DNA of 34,535 bases from CAZLNO01 sp964561005 (GCA_964561005.1 CAZLNO010000029.1:1-34535); one strand, 5' to 3'. Shown: positions 1 to 8,911, counted from the stretch's first letter. Numbers and translations are program-made. The notes: generated by a model from the letters alone, not told the origin.

Positions 1-532
1 CGCCGCCGGCCGCGGCCGCACAGGGATTACAGGGGTTGCACGCGCCCGCCGCGCACGGATTGCACGGATTGGCCGCCGCGCACGGATTGCACGGGCTGCA
101 CGCCGCCGCGCACGGATTGCACGGGTTCGCCGCGCACGGGTTGCACGGATTGGCCGCCGCGCACGGGTTGCACGGATTGGCCGCCGCGCACGGATTGCAC
201 GGGTTCGCCGCGCAGGGATTGCACGGGCTGCACGCCGCCGCGCACGGATTGCACGGATTGCAGGCCGCCGCCTGCTGCAAGCGGGGCACATAGCATTCCG
301 TCGCGCCGCCGGCCGCGGCCGCACAGGGATTACAGGGGTTGCACGCGCCCGCCGCGCAGGGATTGCACGGATTGCAGGCTGCCGCGCACGGGTTGCACGG
401 ATTGGCCGCCGCGCAGGGATTGCACGGATTGCAGGCCGCCGCGCACGGGTTGCACGGATTGGCCGCCGCGCAGGGATTGGCCGCGCAGGGATTGCAGGGA
501 TTCGCCGCGGCACAGGGATTGCATGGGTTGCA
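1..532 (-). repeat. In-frame tandem repeat encoding CNPC/NPC-Ala units
   Basis: Units of about 24-33 bases repeat in the codon frame of the cysteine-rich gene. A longer period overlies them: bases 1-55 are identical to 304-358, an offset of 303 bases or exactly 101 codons, so a whole block was duplicated without breaking the frame. The array continues past the left edge. Confidence 0.9.
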
Positions 533-655
533 CGACGCCACCGCAGGCGTCGCCACGGCTGCCACGGTGACCGCAGTGCCCGCCGCCATTCCGGCGACGA
601 CCACGAAGGGGATCATCGTCGTCGATAGCAACGCGCGCTTACGCGATTTTTGCAT
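1..655 (-). CDS. Secreted cysteine-rich CNPC-repeat protein (partial, C-terminus beyond window)
   Basis: The frame read down from the ATG at 653-655 stays open for 218 codons to the window edge, so the gene is cut. A good ribosome site (GGGAGAGAG) lies 6 bases upstream. Residues 1-41 form a Sec-type signal: a basic start (MQKSRKR), a hydrophobic core, then ATPAVAS. Cys42 follows, so either signal peptidase I (after AVA) or lipoprotein processing (V-A-S-C resembles a lipobox) is possible. The rest is almost entirely CNPCNPC or NPCNPC blocks separated by AA or AAA. I count about 42 cysteines, no CxxCH and no histidine, so it does not bind c-type haem. The only non-repeat stretch is residues 118-130 (TECYVPRLQ and flanks). 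Two cytochromes c lie upstream on the same strand. I know no assigned function. Metal binding, thiol chemistry or a disulfide-linked surface layer are inferences. Confidence 0.85.
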   Translation of the reverse strand, partial: MQKSRKRALLSTTMIPFVVVAGMAAGTAVTVAAVATPAVASCNPCNPCAAANPCNPCAANPCAAANPCNPCAAACNPCNPCAAANPCNPCAAACNPCNPCAAGACNPCNPCAAAAGGATECYVPRLQQAAACNPCNPCAAACSPCNPCAANPCNPCAAANPCNPCAAANPCNPCAANPCNPCAAACSPCNPCAAANPCNPCAAGACNPCNPCAAAAGG

Positions 656-850
656 TTGTTCTCTCTCCCAGATCTAGAAGCTTCCTCACCGGGGCCAGGC
701 GATCGCCCCATCGAACCTAAACGGACGGTAGACCCGTCCCGTTAACGGCCGAAGTCAAAGGCATTCACATTGTTGTGAAACAACCGGCAAAACTCGCTTC
801 AACGTCCTGACCCCGTCCGAAGTCGGAAATGTCGACGTGCCTGACCACAG

Positions 851-872
851 AAGTCGAGGCATGCCTCGACTT
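851..872. other. Perfect 22-base palindrome downstream of cytochrome c gene
   Basis: The half-site is AAGTCGAGGCA and the second half is its exact reverse complement. It lies 52 bases past the stop of the 925-1347 cytochrome gene and about 200 bases upstream of the cysteine-rich gene, both on the minus strand. It could fold into a 9-base-pair hairpin with a four-base loop and act as a terminator or processing site, or be a dimeric repressor site. There is no T-run on either side. Apart from this and a weak imperfect repeat near 720-742, nothing else was recognised in 656-924. Confidence 0.6.
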
Positions 873-924
873 GCCCGCGCCCTCTTGTCCTGCCGACAGA
901 GTCACCGACCTGGCCCGCAAGGCG

Positions 925-1347
925 CTAGTTGCGGCGCTGTTCGGCATAGGCCTTCAGGAAGGCCACGATGTCCGCCCGCTTCTGCGCATCGTGCATGCCG
1001 GGCCAGCTCATCTTGGTGTCGGGAAACATGCGCTTCGGATTCTCAAGGAAGGCGAAGAGGGTTTCCTCGGTCCAGACGAAGTCCGCCTCGGCCAGGTCCC
1101 CGGAGTAGTCGTAGTTGTCCAGCGAGCCCGCTTCCCGCCCGACGACGCCATAGAGATGCGGCCCCTTGCGCCGCAACCCCTGCAGCGAATGGCAGGAATG
1201 GCACATCTGCATCTGGTATAGCTGCATGCCGATGCGCGGACGGCCCTCCGGCATCGCCCCCGCGTCGCCCCCGAGCGTCACCGACGGCGCGGCCAGAAAA
1301 CCGACCAGCAGGACGCACGCAAGCGTTCCGGCAAAACGCTGTGTCAT
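925..1347 (-). CDS. Periplasmic class I cytochrome c
   Basis: This is a 140-residue exported monohaem cytochrome. The start ATG at 1347 follows a GGGGTG ribosome site and begins a signal peptide (MTQRFAGTLACVLLVGFLAA). An ATG 33 bases further upstream would put charged residues ahead of the signal and is less likely. The haem site is C49-H-S-C52-H53 and Met113 in TKMSWPGM is the probable axial ligand. The ending AQKRADIVAFLKAY is typical of small c550/c552 proteins. It should shuttle electrons in the periplasm, partner unknown. It lies between a second cytochrome gene upstream and the cysteine-rich gene downstream, all on one strand, so the three may be co-expressed, although the gaps (140 and 269 bases) leave room for separate promoters. 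Confidence 0.93.
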   Translation of the reverse strand: MTQRFAGTLACVLLVGFLAAPSVTLGGDAGAMPEGRPRIGMQLYQMQMCHSCHSLQGLRRKGPHLYGVVGREAGSLDNYDYSGDLAEADFVWTEETLFAFLENPKRMFPDTKMSWPGMHDAQKRADIVAFLKAYAEQRRN

Positions 1348-1487
1348 CACCCCACCCCCATGCTTTGCCGGCCACAGCATGCCCCGCCCTGCTTGCGCCT
1401 TGCAAGCCTTGAGAGGTCTCGAGGCCGGGTCGGCGCGCCATGCGCGCGGGCGGCGCGCGGCGCCGCGGACGGGAGTGAAGCGGCGCC

Positions 1488-1877
1488 CTACCGCCCCTGC
1501 GTCTTCAGGTAGGCGATGACGTCGGCGCGATCCTGCGGGTCCTTCAGGCCGGGAAACGGCATGCGGTTGCCAGGCACCGTGCCGTTCGGATCGGCCAGAT
1601 AGGCGTCGAGCTTCTCCGGCGTCCAGGCGAAGTCCGCCTGCTTCATCGCCTTGGAATAGCGAAAGCCCTCGGCGCTCCCGGCCGTGCGGCCGACCGCGCC
1701 GGCCAGGCTCGGCCCCACCCGATGCACGCCGGGTTCAAGGGCATGGCAGGCGGCGCAGGCCTGGAAGACCTTCTCGCCGTTCCGCGCATTCCCCTCGCCC
1801 GCCGACGCCGGCCCGATCGCGCCCAGCACCGTCGCCAGGACCACGCCGGCCAGTCCACCTCGCCATGCTTGCGCCAT
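1488..1877 (-). CDS. Periplasmic class I cytochrome c (c2/c550-like)
   Basis: This is a 129-residue exported monohaem cytochrome. The ATG at 1877 has a clear AGGGAG ribosome site and opens a signal peptide ending near PASA-GEG. The haem site is C41-A-A-C44-H45, and Met106 in NRMPFPGLKD is the expected sixth ligand. The sequence GEKVFQACAACHALEPG...GPSLAG is the standard c2/c550 fold start. It resembles the neighbouring 925-1347 cytochrome in its C-terminal half (W-T-x-E-x-L, PGL/M-x-D-x-x-x-RADxxAxLK), so the two are probably paralogues. Its promoter should lie in 1878-2098, a stretch shared with the divergent suf regulator, where I could not place clear minus-strand boxes. Confidence 0.94.
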   Translation of the reverse strand: MAQAWRGGLAGVVLATVLGAIGPASAGEGNARNGEKVFQACAACHALEPGVHRVGPSLAGAVGRTAGSAEGFRYSKAMKQADFAWTPEKLDAYLADPNGTVPGNRMPFPGLKDPQDRADVIAYLKTQGR

Positions 1878-2098
1878 GTCGCGAAACTCCCTGTTGTCCG
1901 TACCCGTGCGGCAGGGCGCTGGCCGCCGATCGGCGGAAACGTCGACTCCGCCCGCGCCGCCTTCCGACGTTGAAGTCGCGCGGGCGCGCGGCAAAGACAC
2001 GAGACAACACGATCGGGTGAAGCCGCCGGCGAAGGCGGCCCGCGTCCGCTCAGGACCGCAAGAGGCTTGATCTCGGCCCATGCTCGGCTATATGAGGG

Positions 2099-2123
2099 AT
2101 ATCGGACCAGATCGGTCCGGATT
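2099..2123 (+). promoter_or_regulatory. IscR-type operator candidate upstream of the Rrf2 regulator
   Basis: The dyad CGGACC-AGATC-GGTCCG (2103-2119) sits within ATA...ATT flanks, 34 bases before the regulator start. The core GAC(Y)-N5-(R)GTC with an ATA edge has the same half-site spacing as the Escherichia coli type 1 IscR site, though several flank positions differ. Autoregulation of the suf operon by the adjacent Rrf2 protein is the natural reading. A TATATGA stretch just upstream (2089-2095) might be part of the promoter. Confidence 0.5.
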
Positions 2124-2156
2124 ACAACGCCACACGGCGCGCTATGGGGAAGATGC

Positions 2157-2630
2157 ATGTTCCGGCTCAACCGCTTGACCGACTACGCGGTCGTCGTGCT
2201 GTCGCAGATGAGCCTCGATCGACGGGGGTTGAGCAGCGCGCAGCAGATCGCCCACGCGACCGGCGTGCCCCTGCCCACGGTCGCCAAGGTGCTGAACGTG
2301 CTGACCCGCGAGGGCCTCGTGGAGTCGCACCGCGGCGCCGCCGGCGGCTACGCGCTGAGCCGGCCGGCCTCGCAGATCTCCGTGGCCCAGATCATCCAGG
2401 CGCTGGAAGGGCCGATCGCCCTGGCGGCCTGCGTGGACAGCGCGGCCGGCTGCTGCGAGGTGGAGCACCACTGCCCGATGCGGGGAAGCTGGGACAAGGT
2501 GAACGAGGCCATTCGCGGCGCTCTGGAAAGCGTATCGCTGCACGACATGATGGCCGCCGGCTCCCCCTTCCCGCTGCCCGAGCACTCGCCGGAGAGGGCG
2601 TCCGCCCGCGCGGGAAGCGCCGGCGGCTAG
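2157..2630 (+). CDS. Rrf2-family Fe-S cluster-sensing regulator of the suf operon
   Basis: This is a 157-residue transcription factor, predicted to bind DNA as a dimer and to sense cluster status. The ATG at 2157 has a GGGGAAG ribosome site and gives the canonical Rrf2 start MFRLNRLTDYAVVVL. A winged helix follows (SSAQQIAHATGVPLPTVAKVL, then wing GAAGGYALSRP). Cysteines 92, 99, 100 and 106 form the C-x6-C-C-x5-C cluster that holds a [2Fe-2S] centre in IscR-like members. It is the first gene of the suf run, 82 bases before sufB, which fits the family known as SUF system regulator. The dyad just upstream suggests autoregulation. It could equally be called IscR; sequence alone does not decide which. 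Confidence 0.93.
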   Translation: MFRLNRLTDYAVVVLSQMSLDRRGLSSAQQIAHATGVPLPTVAKVLNVLTREGLVESHRGAAGGYALSRPASQISVAQIIQALEGPIALAACVDSAAGCCEVEHHCPMRGSWDKVNEAIRGALESVSLHDMMAAGSPFPLPEHSPERASARAGSAGG

Positions 2631-2712
2631 GTCTTCGCGGCAGTCGACGGGCGAACAGGAACTGAGGTCAAGAACGGTCGTCCCACAGAGCGATCGCAGG
2701 AGCAGGAGAGAC

Positions 2713-4170
<1,458 letters not shown>

Positions 4171-4204
4171 GTCGCCCGAAGGGAGCCAGGTGTGAGCGGG
4201 CGAG

Positions 4205-4489
4205 CCTCATGCTTCGACAGGCTCAGCATGAGGGGGTCCGCGCGACACTGCCGCCAGTTATCGCCTCATCCTGAGCCGGTCGAAGGATGAGCCGGTCGAA
4301 GGATGNNNNNNNNNNNNNNNNNNNNNNNNNNNNNNNNNNNNNNNNNNNNNNNNNNNNNNNNNNNNNNNNNNNNNNNNNNNNNNNNNNNNNNNNNNNNNNN
4401 NNNNNGGTCGAAGGATGAGCCGGTCGAAGGATGAGCCGGTCGAAGGATGAGCCGGTCGAAAACGCCTCATCCTGAGCTTGTCGAAGGAG
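4205..4489. repeat. Palindromic repeat plus 16-base tandem array between sufB and sufC
   Basis: On the left is a hairpin element, 4205-4233, with arms CCTCATGCT/AGCATGAGG around a GTCGA core. A tandem array of the 16-base unit GAGCCGGTCGAAGGAT follows (4273-4304), runs into the N block, and resumes at 4406-4460. A related, oppositely oriented copy (CCTCATCCTGAGCTTGTCGA) lies at 4465-4484. This GTCGAAG-core family is a common intergenic repeat in Alphaproteobacteria; a degenerate copy appears near 9425. The rest of 4171-4554 holds no credible gene. Confidence 0.85.
4306..4405. other. Assembly gap (100 N)
   Basis: Exactly 100 N lie inside the 16-base tandem array, with the same unit on both sides. 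The round number suggests a placeholder, so the true array length is unknown. Confidence 0.98.
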
Positions 4490-4554
4490 AGGCGTCGCGC
4501 CGAAGGCGCGAGGCAGAGGCTCGCGCGAAGAGGGTTTAAGGGAAGAACACACAG

Positions 4555-5313
4555 ATGAGTCTACTGGAAATCAGGAACCTGCACGCCTCGGTCGAGGGCC
4601 AGGAGATCCTCAAGGGCGTCGACCTGTCGATCGAGCCCGGCGAGGTGCACGCCATCATGGGGCCCAACGGGTCCGGCAAGTCCACCCTCGCCCACATTCT
4701 CACCGGCCGCGAGGGCTACGAGGTCACCGACGGCGATGTGCTGTTCGACGGCAAGAGCATCCTGGAGATGGAGCCGGAGGAGCGCGCCATGATGGGGCTC
4801 TTCCTGGCCTTCCAGTATCCGGTGGAGATCCCCGGCGTCACCATGACCACCTTCCTGAAGGAGGCGGTCAACAGCATCCGCAAGGCGCGCGGCGAGAAGG
4901 AGCTGGACGCCCTGCAGTTCACCAAGCAGCTTCGCCAGCGCTGCCGCGATCTGCATATGCCCGAGGAGATGCTGCGCCGCTCGGTCAACGCCGGCTTCTC
5001 CGGCGGCGAGAAGAAGCGCGCCGAAGTGCTGCAGATGGCCGCGCTGGAGCCGCGCATGGCGGTGCTGGACGAGACCGACAGCGGCCTGGACATCGACGCG
5101 CTGAAGACGGTCTCCGACGGCGTGAACGGGCTGCGCGGCCCCGAGCGCTCGATGCTGGTCATCACGCACTACCAGCGCCTGCTGAACTACATCGTGCCCG
5201 ACAAGGTGCACGTCATGGTGCGCGGGCGCATCGTGAAATCCGGCGACAAGAACCTGGCGCTGGAGCTGGAAGAGCACGGCTACGCCGAGTACGCCGAGCA
5301 GGCCGCGGCCTAA
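4555..5313 (+). CDS. sufC: Fe-S assembly ATPase SufC
   Basis: This 252-residue ABC-type ATPase powers conformational change in SufBCD. Walker A is GPNGSGKST (36-44), the signature is FSGGEKKRAE (148-157), and Walker B with the SufC-specific DETDSGLD is at 169-179. The absence of membrane segments and the ETDSGLD form separate it from transporter ATPases. The ATG follows AAGGGAAG with a longish spacer. It lies after the repeat array and 40 bases before sufD. Because the array could carry a terminator or RNA-processing site, sufC-onward expression may differ from that of sufB. Confidence 0.98.
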   Translation: MSLLEIRNLHASVEGQEILKGVDLSIEPGEVHAIMGPNGSGKSTLAHILTGREGYEVTDGDVLFDGKSILEMEPEERAMMGLFLAFQYPVEIPGVTMTTFLKEAVNSIRKARGEKELDALQFTKQLRQRCRDLHMPEEMLRRSVNAGFSGGEKKRAEVLQMAALEPRMAVLDETDSGLDIDALKTVSDGVNGLRGPERSMLVITHYQRLLNYIVPDKVHVMVRGRIVKSGDKNLALELEEHGYAEYAEQAAA

Positions 5314-5353
5314 GGCCGGCGCCCGCCGGCATCGCGACGAAAGAGGAACGAGC

Positions 5354-6685
5354 ATGGCGAGCGAAAGCGCGCTGCAACCCTTTGCCGAGCAGTACCAGGC
5401 CCTGGCGCACGCCGGCGGCCTGCCGGGCCACGCGCTGCCGTGGCTGAGCGGGCTGCGCGAGGACGCGATGGCCCGCTTCCAGGAGCTGGGCTGGCCGACG
5501 CCGAAGCTGGAGGCCTGGAAGTACACCAATCTGCGCGCCCTGGAACGCACGGTCTTCCACCCCGCCACGGAACACACCGCACGGGCGAGCGTGGACACCG
5601 TGCCCTCCCTGATCGGCGGGCAGGCCGGCCACCGGGCGGTCTTCGTCAACGGCCGCTTCCGGGCCGAGCTGTCCAGCCTGGGCCGCCTGCCGGACGGCGC
5701 CGAGCTGCGCAGCCTGGCGCAGGAACTGGAGGCCGAGCCGGGGTTCCTGGAACAGCATGTCGACCGGATCGCCGAGGGCCAGGACCGCCAGGCACTCTAC
5801 GCGCTCAACACGGCGCTGATGCAGGACGGGCTGGTGCTGCGCGTGCGTCGCGGCGTGAAGGTCGCGGAGCCGATCGAGGTCGTCTTCCTCGCCGCCGGCG
5901 ACGAGGAGCCGCTGGCCTGGCATCCGCGCCACCTGATCGTGCTGGAGCCGGAGAGCGAGGCGACGCTGGTGGAGTACCACGTCGGCCTGGGCGACGGCAC
6001 CACCTTCGCCAACGCCGTCACCGAGGTGCTGGTCGACGCGGGCGCGCGGCTGCACCACTACAAGCTGCAGGGCGAGCCGGAGAGTGCGTTCCACGTCCAC
6101 ACGCTGCACGGCCGCGTGCGCGCGAACGGCTTCTACGACGGCTTCGGGCTGACGCTCGGCGGCAAGCTGACGCGCAACGAGCTGCACCTGCGCCTGGAGG
6201 GCGCGCACGCCGAGGCGCGGCTGAACGGCGGCTACCTGCACCACGGCAAGCAGCACTGCGACAACACCACGCTGATCGAGCACGTCGTGCCCGACACCCG
6301 TTGCCGCGAGATCTTCAAGGGCGCGCTGACCGGCAAGAGCCGGGCGGTGTTCCAGGGCAAGCTGCACGTCCACCCCGACGCCCAGCGCACCGACGGCAAC
6401 CAGCTCAGCCGCGCCCTGCTGCTGTCCGACGAGGCGGAAGTCGACGCCAAGCCGGAGCTGGAGATCTACGCCGACGACGTGGTGTGCAGCCACGGCTCGA
6501 CGATCGGCGCGCTGGACGAGCTGGCGATGTTCTACCTGCGCTCGCGCGGCATCCCCTACGCCACCGCGCGGCGGATGATGGTGGAGTCCTTCCTCGGCGA
6601 GGTGATCGAGGAGATGGCCACCGAGGAACTGCAAAGCGCGTTCATGCAGCGGGTGGGCGACTGGCTGTCGCGCACGCCCGCCTGA
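5354..6685 (+). CDS. sufD: Fe-S assembly protein SufD
   Basis: At 443 residues this is the usual length for SufD, the SufB paralogue that completes the SufBC2D complex and helps iron entry. The ATG has an AGAGGAAC ribosome site. The N-terminal helical region includes RFQELGWPTPKLEAWKYTNLRAL, the common SufD opening. The C-terminal half has the beta-helix and GALTGKSRAVFQGKLHV, then EIYADDVVCSHGSTIGALDELAMFYLRSRGI, which is diagnostic. The stop TGA overlaps a possible upstream start of sufS (TGATG). A very long open frame on the same strand that spans sufD and sufS is only an Arg/Pro-rich shadow joined to the real sufS. Confidence 0.97.
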   Translation: MASESALQPFAEQYQALAHAGGLPGHALPWLSGLREDAMARFQELGWPTPKLEAWKYTNLRALERTVFHPATEHTARASVDTVPSLIGGQAGHRAVFVNGRFRAELSSLGRLPDGAELRSLAQELEAEPGFLEQHVDRIAEGQDRQALYALNTALMQDGLVLRVRRGVKVAEPIEVVFLAAGDEEPLAWHPRHLIVLEPESEATLVEYHVGLGDGTTFANAVTEVLVDAGARLHHYKLQGEPESAFHVHTLHGRVRANGFYDGFGLTLGGKLTRNELHLRLEGAHAEARLNGGYLHHGKQHCDNTTLIEHVVPDTRCREIFKGALTGKSRAVFQGKLHVHPDAQRTDGNQLSRALLLSDEAEVDAKPELEIYADDVVCSHGSTIGALDELAMFYLRSRGIPYATARRMMVESFLGEVIEEMATEELQSAFMQRVGDWLSRTPA

Positions 6686-6726
6686 TGGAGCGACCCGACG
6701 AGCGTCATGGAGGCCTGGACCGACCG

Positions 6727-8010
6727 ATGAGCACAGCCGACGCCCTCGCCGCGAACCGGCCGCCCTCGCGCGGCGGCGACAATGCGCGCCACGCCCTCGA
6801 CGTCGCGCGCGTGCGCGCCGACTTTCCGATCCTGCAGCAGCAGGTCTACGGCAGGCGGCTCGCCTACCTCGACAACGCGGCCAGCAGCCAGAAGCCGCGC
6901 CAGGTCATCGAGGCGATGACGGCGGCCTACGAGGGCTATTATTCCAACGTCCATCGCGGCGTGCACCGGCTCAGCCAGCTCTCGACCGACCACTTCGAGG
7001 CCGGGCGCCAGGCCGCCGCGCGCTTCGTCAACGCGGCGCGGCCGGAGGAGATCGTCTTCACCCGCGGCGCCACCGAGGCGATCAACCTGGTGGCGGCAAC
7101 CTACGGCCGGAAGTTCCTCAAGCCCGGCGACGAGATCGTGCTGACCACGCTGGAGCACCACTCCAACATCGTGCCCTGGCAGCTCCTGCGCGACCAGCTC
7201 GGCGTCGAGCTGAAGGTCGCGCCGGTCGGCGACGACGGCGACGTCCGGGCCGAGGATGTCATCGAGCTGATCGGGCCAAGGACCGGCATGGTCGCCATCG
7301 CCCACATCTCCAACGCGCTGGGCACCGTGGTGCCGGTGAAGGAGATCGTCGCGGCGGCGCACGCCCAGGGCGCGGCCGTGCTGGTGGACGGCTGCCAGGC
7401 GGTGCCCCACATGCGGGTCGACGTGCAGGACCTGGGCGCCGACTTCTACGCCTTCTCCGGCCACAAGATGTACGGGCCCAGCGGCGTCGGCGTGCTCCAC
7501 GGCCGCTACGACCTGCTGGAGGCCATGCCGCCCTACCAGGGCGGGGGCGAAATGATCAGCCGCGTGACCTTCGAGCGCTCGGACTGGAAGAAGCCGCCGC
7601 ACAAGTTCGAGGCCGGGACGCCGGCGATCGTCGAGGTCATCGGCCTGGGCGCGGCGGTGGACTACCTGGAGAGCCTGGGCATGGAGGCCGTCGCCGCGCA
7701 CGAGTCCGGCCTGCTCGCCTATGCCACGGAGCGCATGTCGGAGGTCGAGGGCCTGCGCATCATCGGCACGGCGCCGGGCAAGGCGGCCATCGTCTCCTTC
7801 GTCATGGACTCCGCCCACGCCCACGACGTTGGCACCATCGTCGACCGCGCCGGCGTCGCGGTGCGCGCCGGACACCACTGCGCCCAGCCGCTGATGGACC
7901 GCTTCGGCCTCAGCTCGACGGCGCGGGCGTCCTTCGGCCTTTACAACACGCGCGAGGACGTCGACCAACTGGTGGACGCGCTGCACATGGTGCGGGAGAT
8001 CTTCGGCTGA
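6727..8010 (+). CDS. sufS: Cysteine desulfurase SufS
   Basis: This 427-residue PLP enzyme takes sulfur from cysteine and supplies it as persulfide to the SufU/SufBCD system. The start of the conserved fold, VRADFPILQQQVYGRRLAYLDNAAS, lies about 30 residues in. The PLP lysine is Lys247 in SGHKMYGPSG, and the active cysteine is Cys385 in RAGHHCAQPLM, the group II arrangement. I chose the ATG at 6727. An in-frame ATG at 6685 overlaps the sufD stop and would add 14 residues, and a GGAGG lies 13 bases before 6727, so the start is uncertain. The stop overlaps the next gene (TGATG), implying translational coupling with sufU. Confidence 0.96.
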   Translation: MSTADALAANRPPSRGGDNARHALDVARVRADFPILQQQVYGRRLAYLDNAASSQKPRQVIEAMTAAYEGYYSNVHRGVHRLSQLSTDHFEAGRQAAARFVNAARPEEIVFTRGATEAINLVAATYGRKFLKPGDEIVLTTLEHHSNIVPWQLLRDQLGVELKVAPVGDDGDVRAEDVIELIGPRTGMVAIAHISNALGTVVPVKEIVAAAHAQGAAVLVDGCQAVPHMRVDVQDLGADFYAFSGHKMYGPSGVGVLHGRYDLLEAMPPYQGGGEMISRVTFERSDWKKPPHKFEAGTPAIVEVIGLGAAVDYLESLGMEAVAAHESGLLAYATERMSEVEGLRIIGTAPGKAAIVSFVMDSAHAHDVGTIVDRAGVAVRAGHHCAQPLMDRFGLSSTARASFGLYNTREDVDQLVDALHMVREIFG

Positions 8011-8474
8011 TGATGGACGAACTGCGCGAACTCTATCAGGAGGTCATCCTCGACCACGGCAAGCACCCGCGCAACTTCGGGAACTGCGAGGGCTGCAACC
8101 GCACCGCCCACGGCCACAACCCGATGTGCGGCGACACCCTGGTGGTCTACCTGAACGTCGGCGCGGACGGCGTGATCCAGGACGCCGCCTTCAAGGGCAA
8201 GGGCTGCGCCATCTCGGTGGCCTCGGCCTCGATGATGACCGAGATCCTGAAGGGCAAGACGGTCGCGGAGGCGGAGAAGCTGTTCACGGCCTTCCACGAT
8301 ATGTGCACCAAGGACGACGCCGAGATCCCGGAGGGCGTGGACGAGGACGCGCTGGAGCGCCTGCAGGTGCTCTCCGGCGTGCGCGAGTTCCCGGTGCGGG
8401 TGAAGTGCGCGACCCTGGCCTGGCACACCATGGACGCCGCCGTGCATGGCCAGGACGAGATCTCCACGGAGTAG
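8010..8474 (+). CDS. sufU: SufU-type Fe-S scaffold / sulfur-transfer protein
   Basis: This is a 154-residue NifU/IscU-fold protein of the SufU subtype. The key residues Cys40 and Asp42 (PMCGD), Cys66 (KGKGCAIS) and Cys133 (VKCATLAWHTM) are present. The insertion between the second and third cysteines (TKDDAEIPEGVDEDALERLQ and flanks) marks SufU rather than IscU. In Gram-positive bacteria SufU is a zinc-dependent sulfurtransferase for SufS, and the same partnership is likely here because no sufE is present in the operon. The start ATG overlaps the sufS stop, and a second ATG directly follows. Confidence 0.95.
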   Translation: MMDELRELYQEVILDHGKHPRNFGNCEGCNRTAHGHNPMCGDTLVVYLNVGADGVIQDAAFKGKGCAISVASASMMTEILKGKTVAEAEKLFTAFHDMCTKDDAEIPEGVDEDALERLQVLSGVREFPVRVKCATLAWHTMDAAVHGQDEISTE

Positions 8475-8506
8475 CCGAGCCGCGCCGACGCGGAAGGAGA
8501 GGACAG

Positions 8507-8911
8507 ATGCAGGATTCGATCTTCGGCGCCCCGCCGATGCCCGATCCCACCGAAACCGAGGGCCTGACCGCCACCGCCGGCGAGAGCGCCGGCGGCACGA
8601 GCGAGCAGCCGGCCAGCGAAGACGCCGTCGTCGCCGCGCTGCGCGACGTCTACGACCCGGAGATCCCGGTCAACATCTACGACCTCGGGCTGATCTACAA
8701 CCTGGACATCGCCAAGAACGGCGACGTCGCCATCGAGATGACGCTGACCACGCCCGGCTGTCCGGTGGCGGGCGAGATGCCGCAGTGGGTCGCCGATGCG
8801 GTGTCGATGGTCCCGGGGACGGGCAAGGTCACGGTGACGCTGACCTGGGACCCGCCCTGGTCGATGGAGCAGATGAGCGAGGACGCCAAGCTGGCGCTGG
8901 GGCTGTTCTGA
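8507..8911 (+). CDS. sufT: SUF accessory protein SufT (MIP18/DUF59 family)
   Basis: This 134-residue protein has a low-complexity N-terminal 35 residues followed by the DUF59 domain: VVAALRDVYDPEIPVNIYDLGLIYNL, then TTPGCPVAGEMPQWV with the reactive cysteine, and TLTWDPPWS. SufT acts as an auxiliary maturation factor when demand for Fe-S proteins is high. The ATG has a strong GGAAGGAGAGG site and lies 32 bases after sufU. Context (suf operon) and the PEIPVNIYDLG motif separate it from the phenylacetate enzyme PaaD, which shares the fold. Confidence 0.94.
   Translation: MQDSIFGAPPMPDPTETEGLTATAGESAGGTSEQPASEDAVVAALRDVYDPEIPVNIYDLGLIYNLDIAKNGDVAIEMTLTTPGCPVAGEMPQWVADAVSMVPGTGKVTVTLTWDPPWSMEQMSEDAKLALGLF

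Noticed and set aside
1..533. CRISPR-like array at the left edge
   Set aside because: Units are contiguous and codon-phased with no unique spacers; they encode a repeat protein.
1..655. CNPC protein as a multihaem cytochrome
   Set aside because: There is no CxxCH; histidine is absent from the repeat region.
36..677. Plus-strand His/Gly/Leu-rich and minus-strand Val-Gln-Ser-rich repeat frames over the CNPC array
   Set aside because: They are other readings of the same repeat DNA. Only the cysteine frame has a signal peptide, a ribosome site and continuity to the window edge.
4273..4460. CRISPR or integron array between sufB and sufC
   Set aside because: The 16-base units abut directly without spacers, and no cas or integrase gene is present.
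5440..6726. Long plus-strand Arg/Pro-rich frame joined to sufS, giving an apparent 856-residue protein
   Set aside because: The first 430 residues are the shifted reading of sufD; no homology and no ribosome site. Not a fusion.
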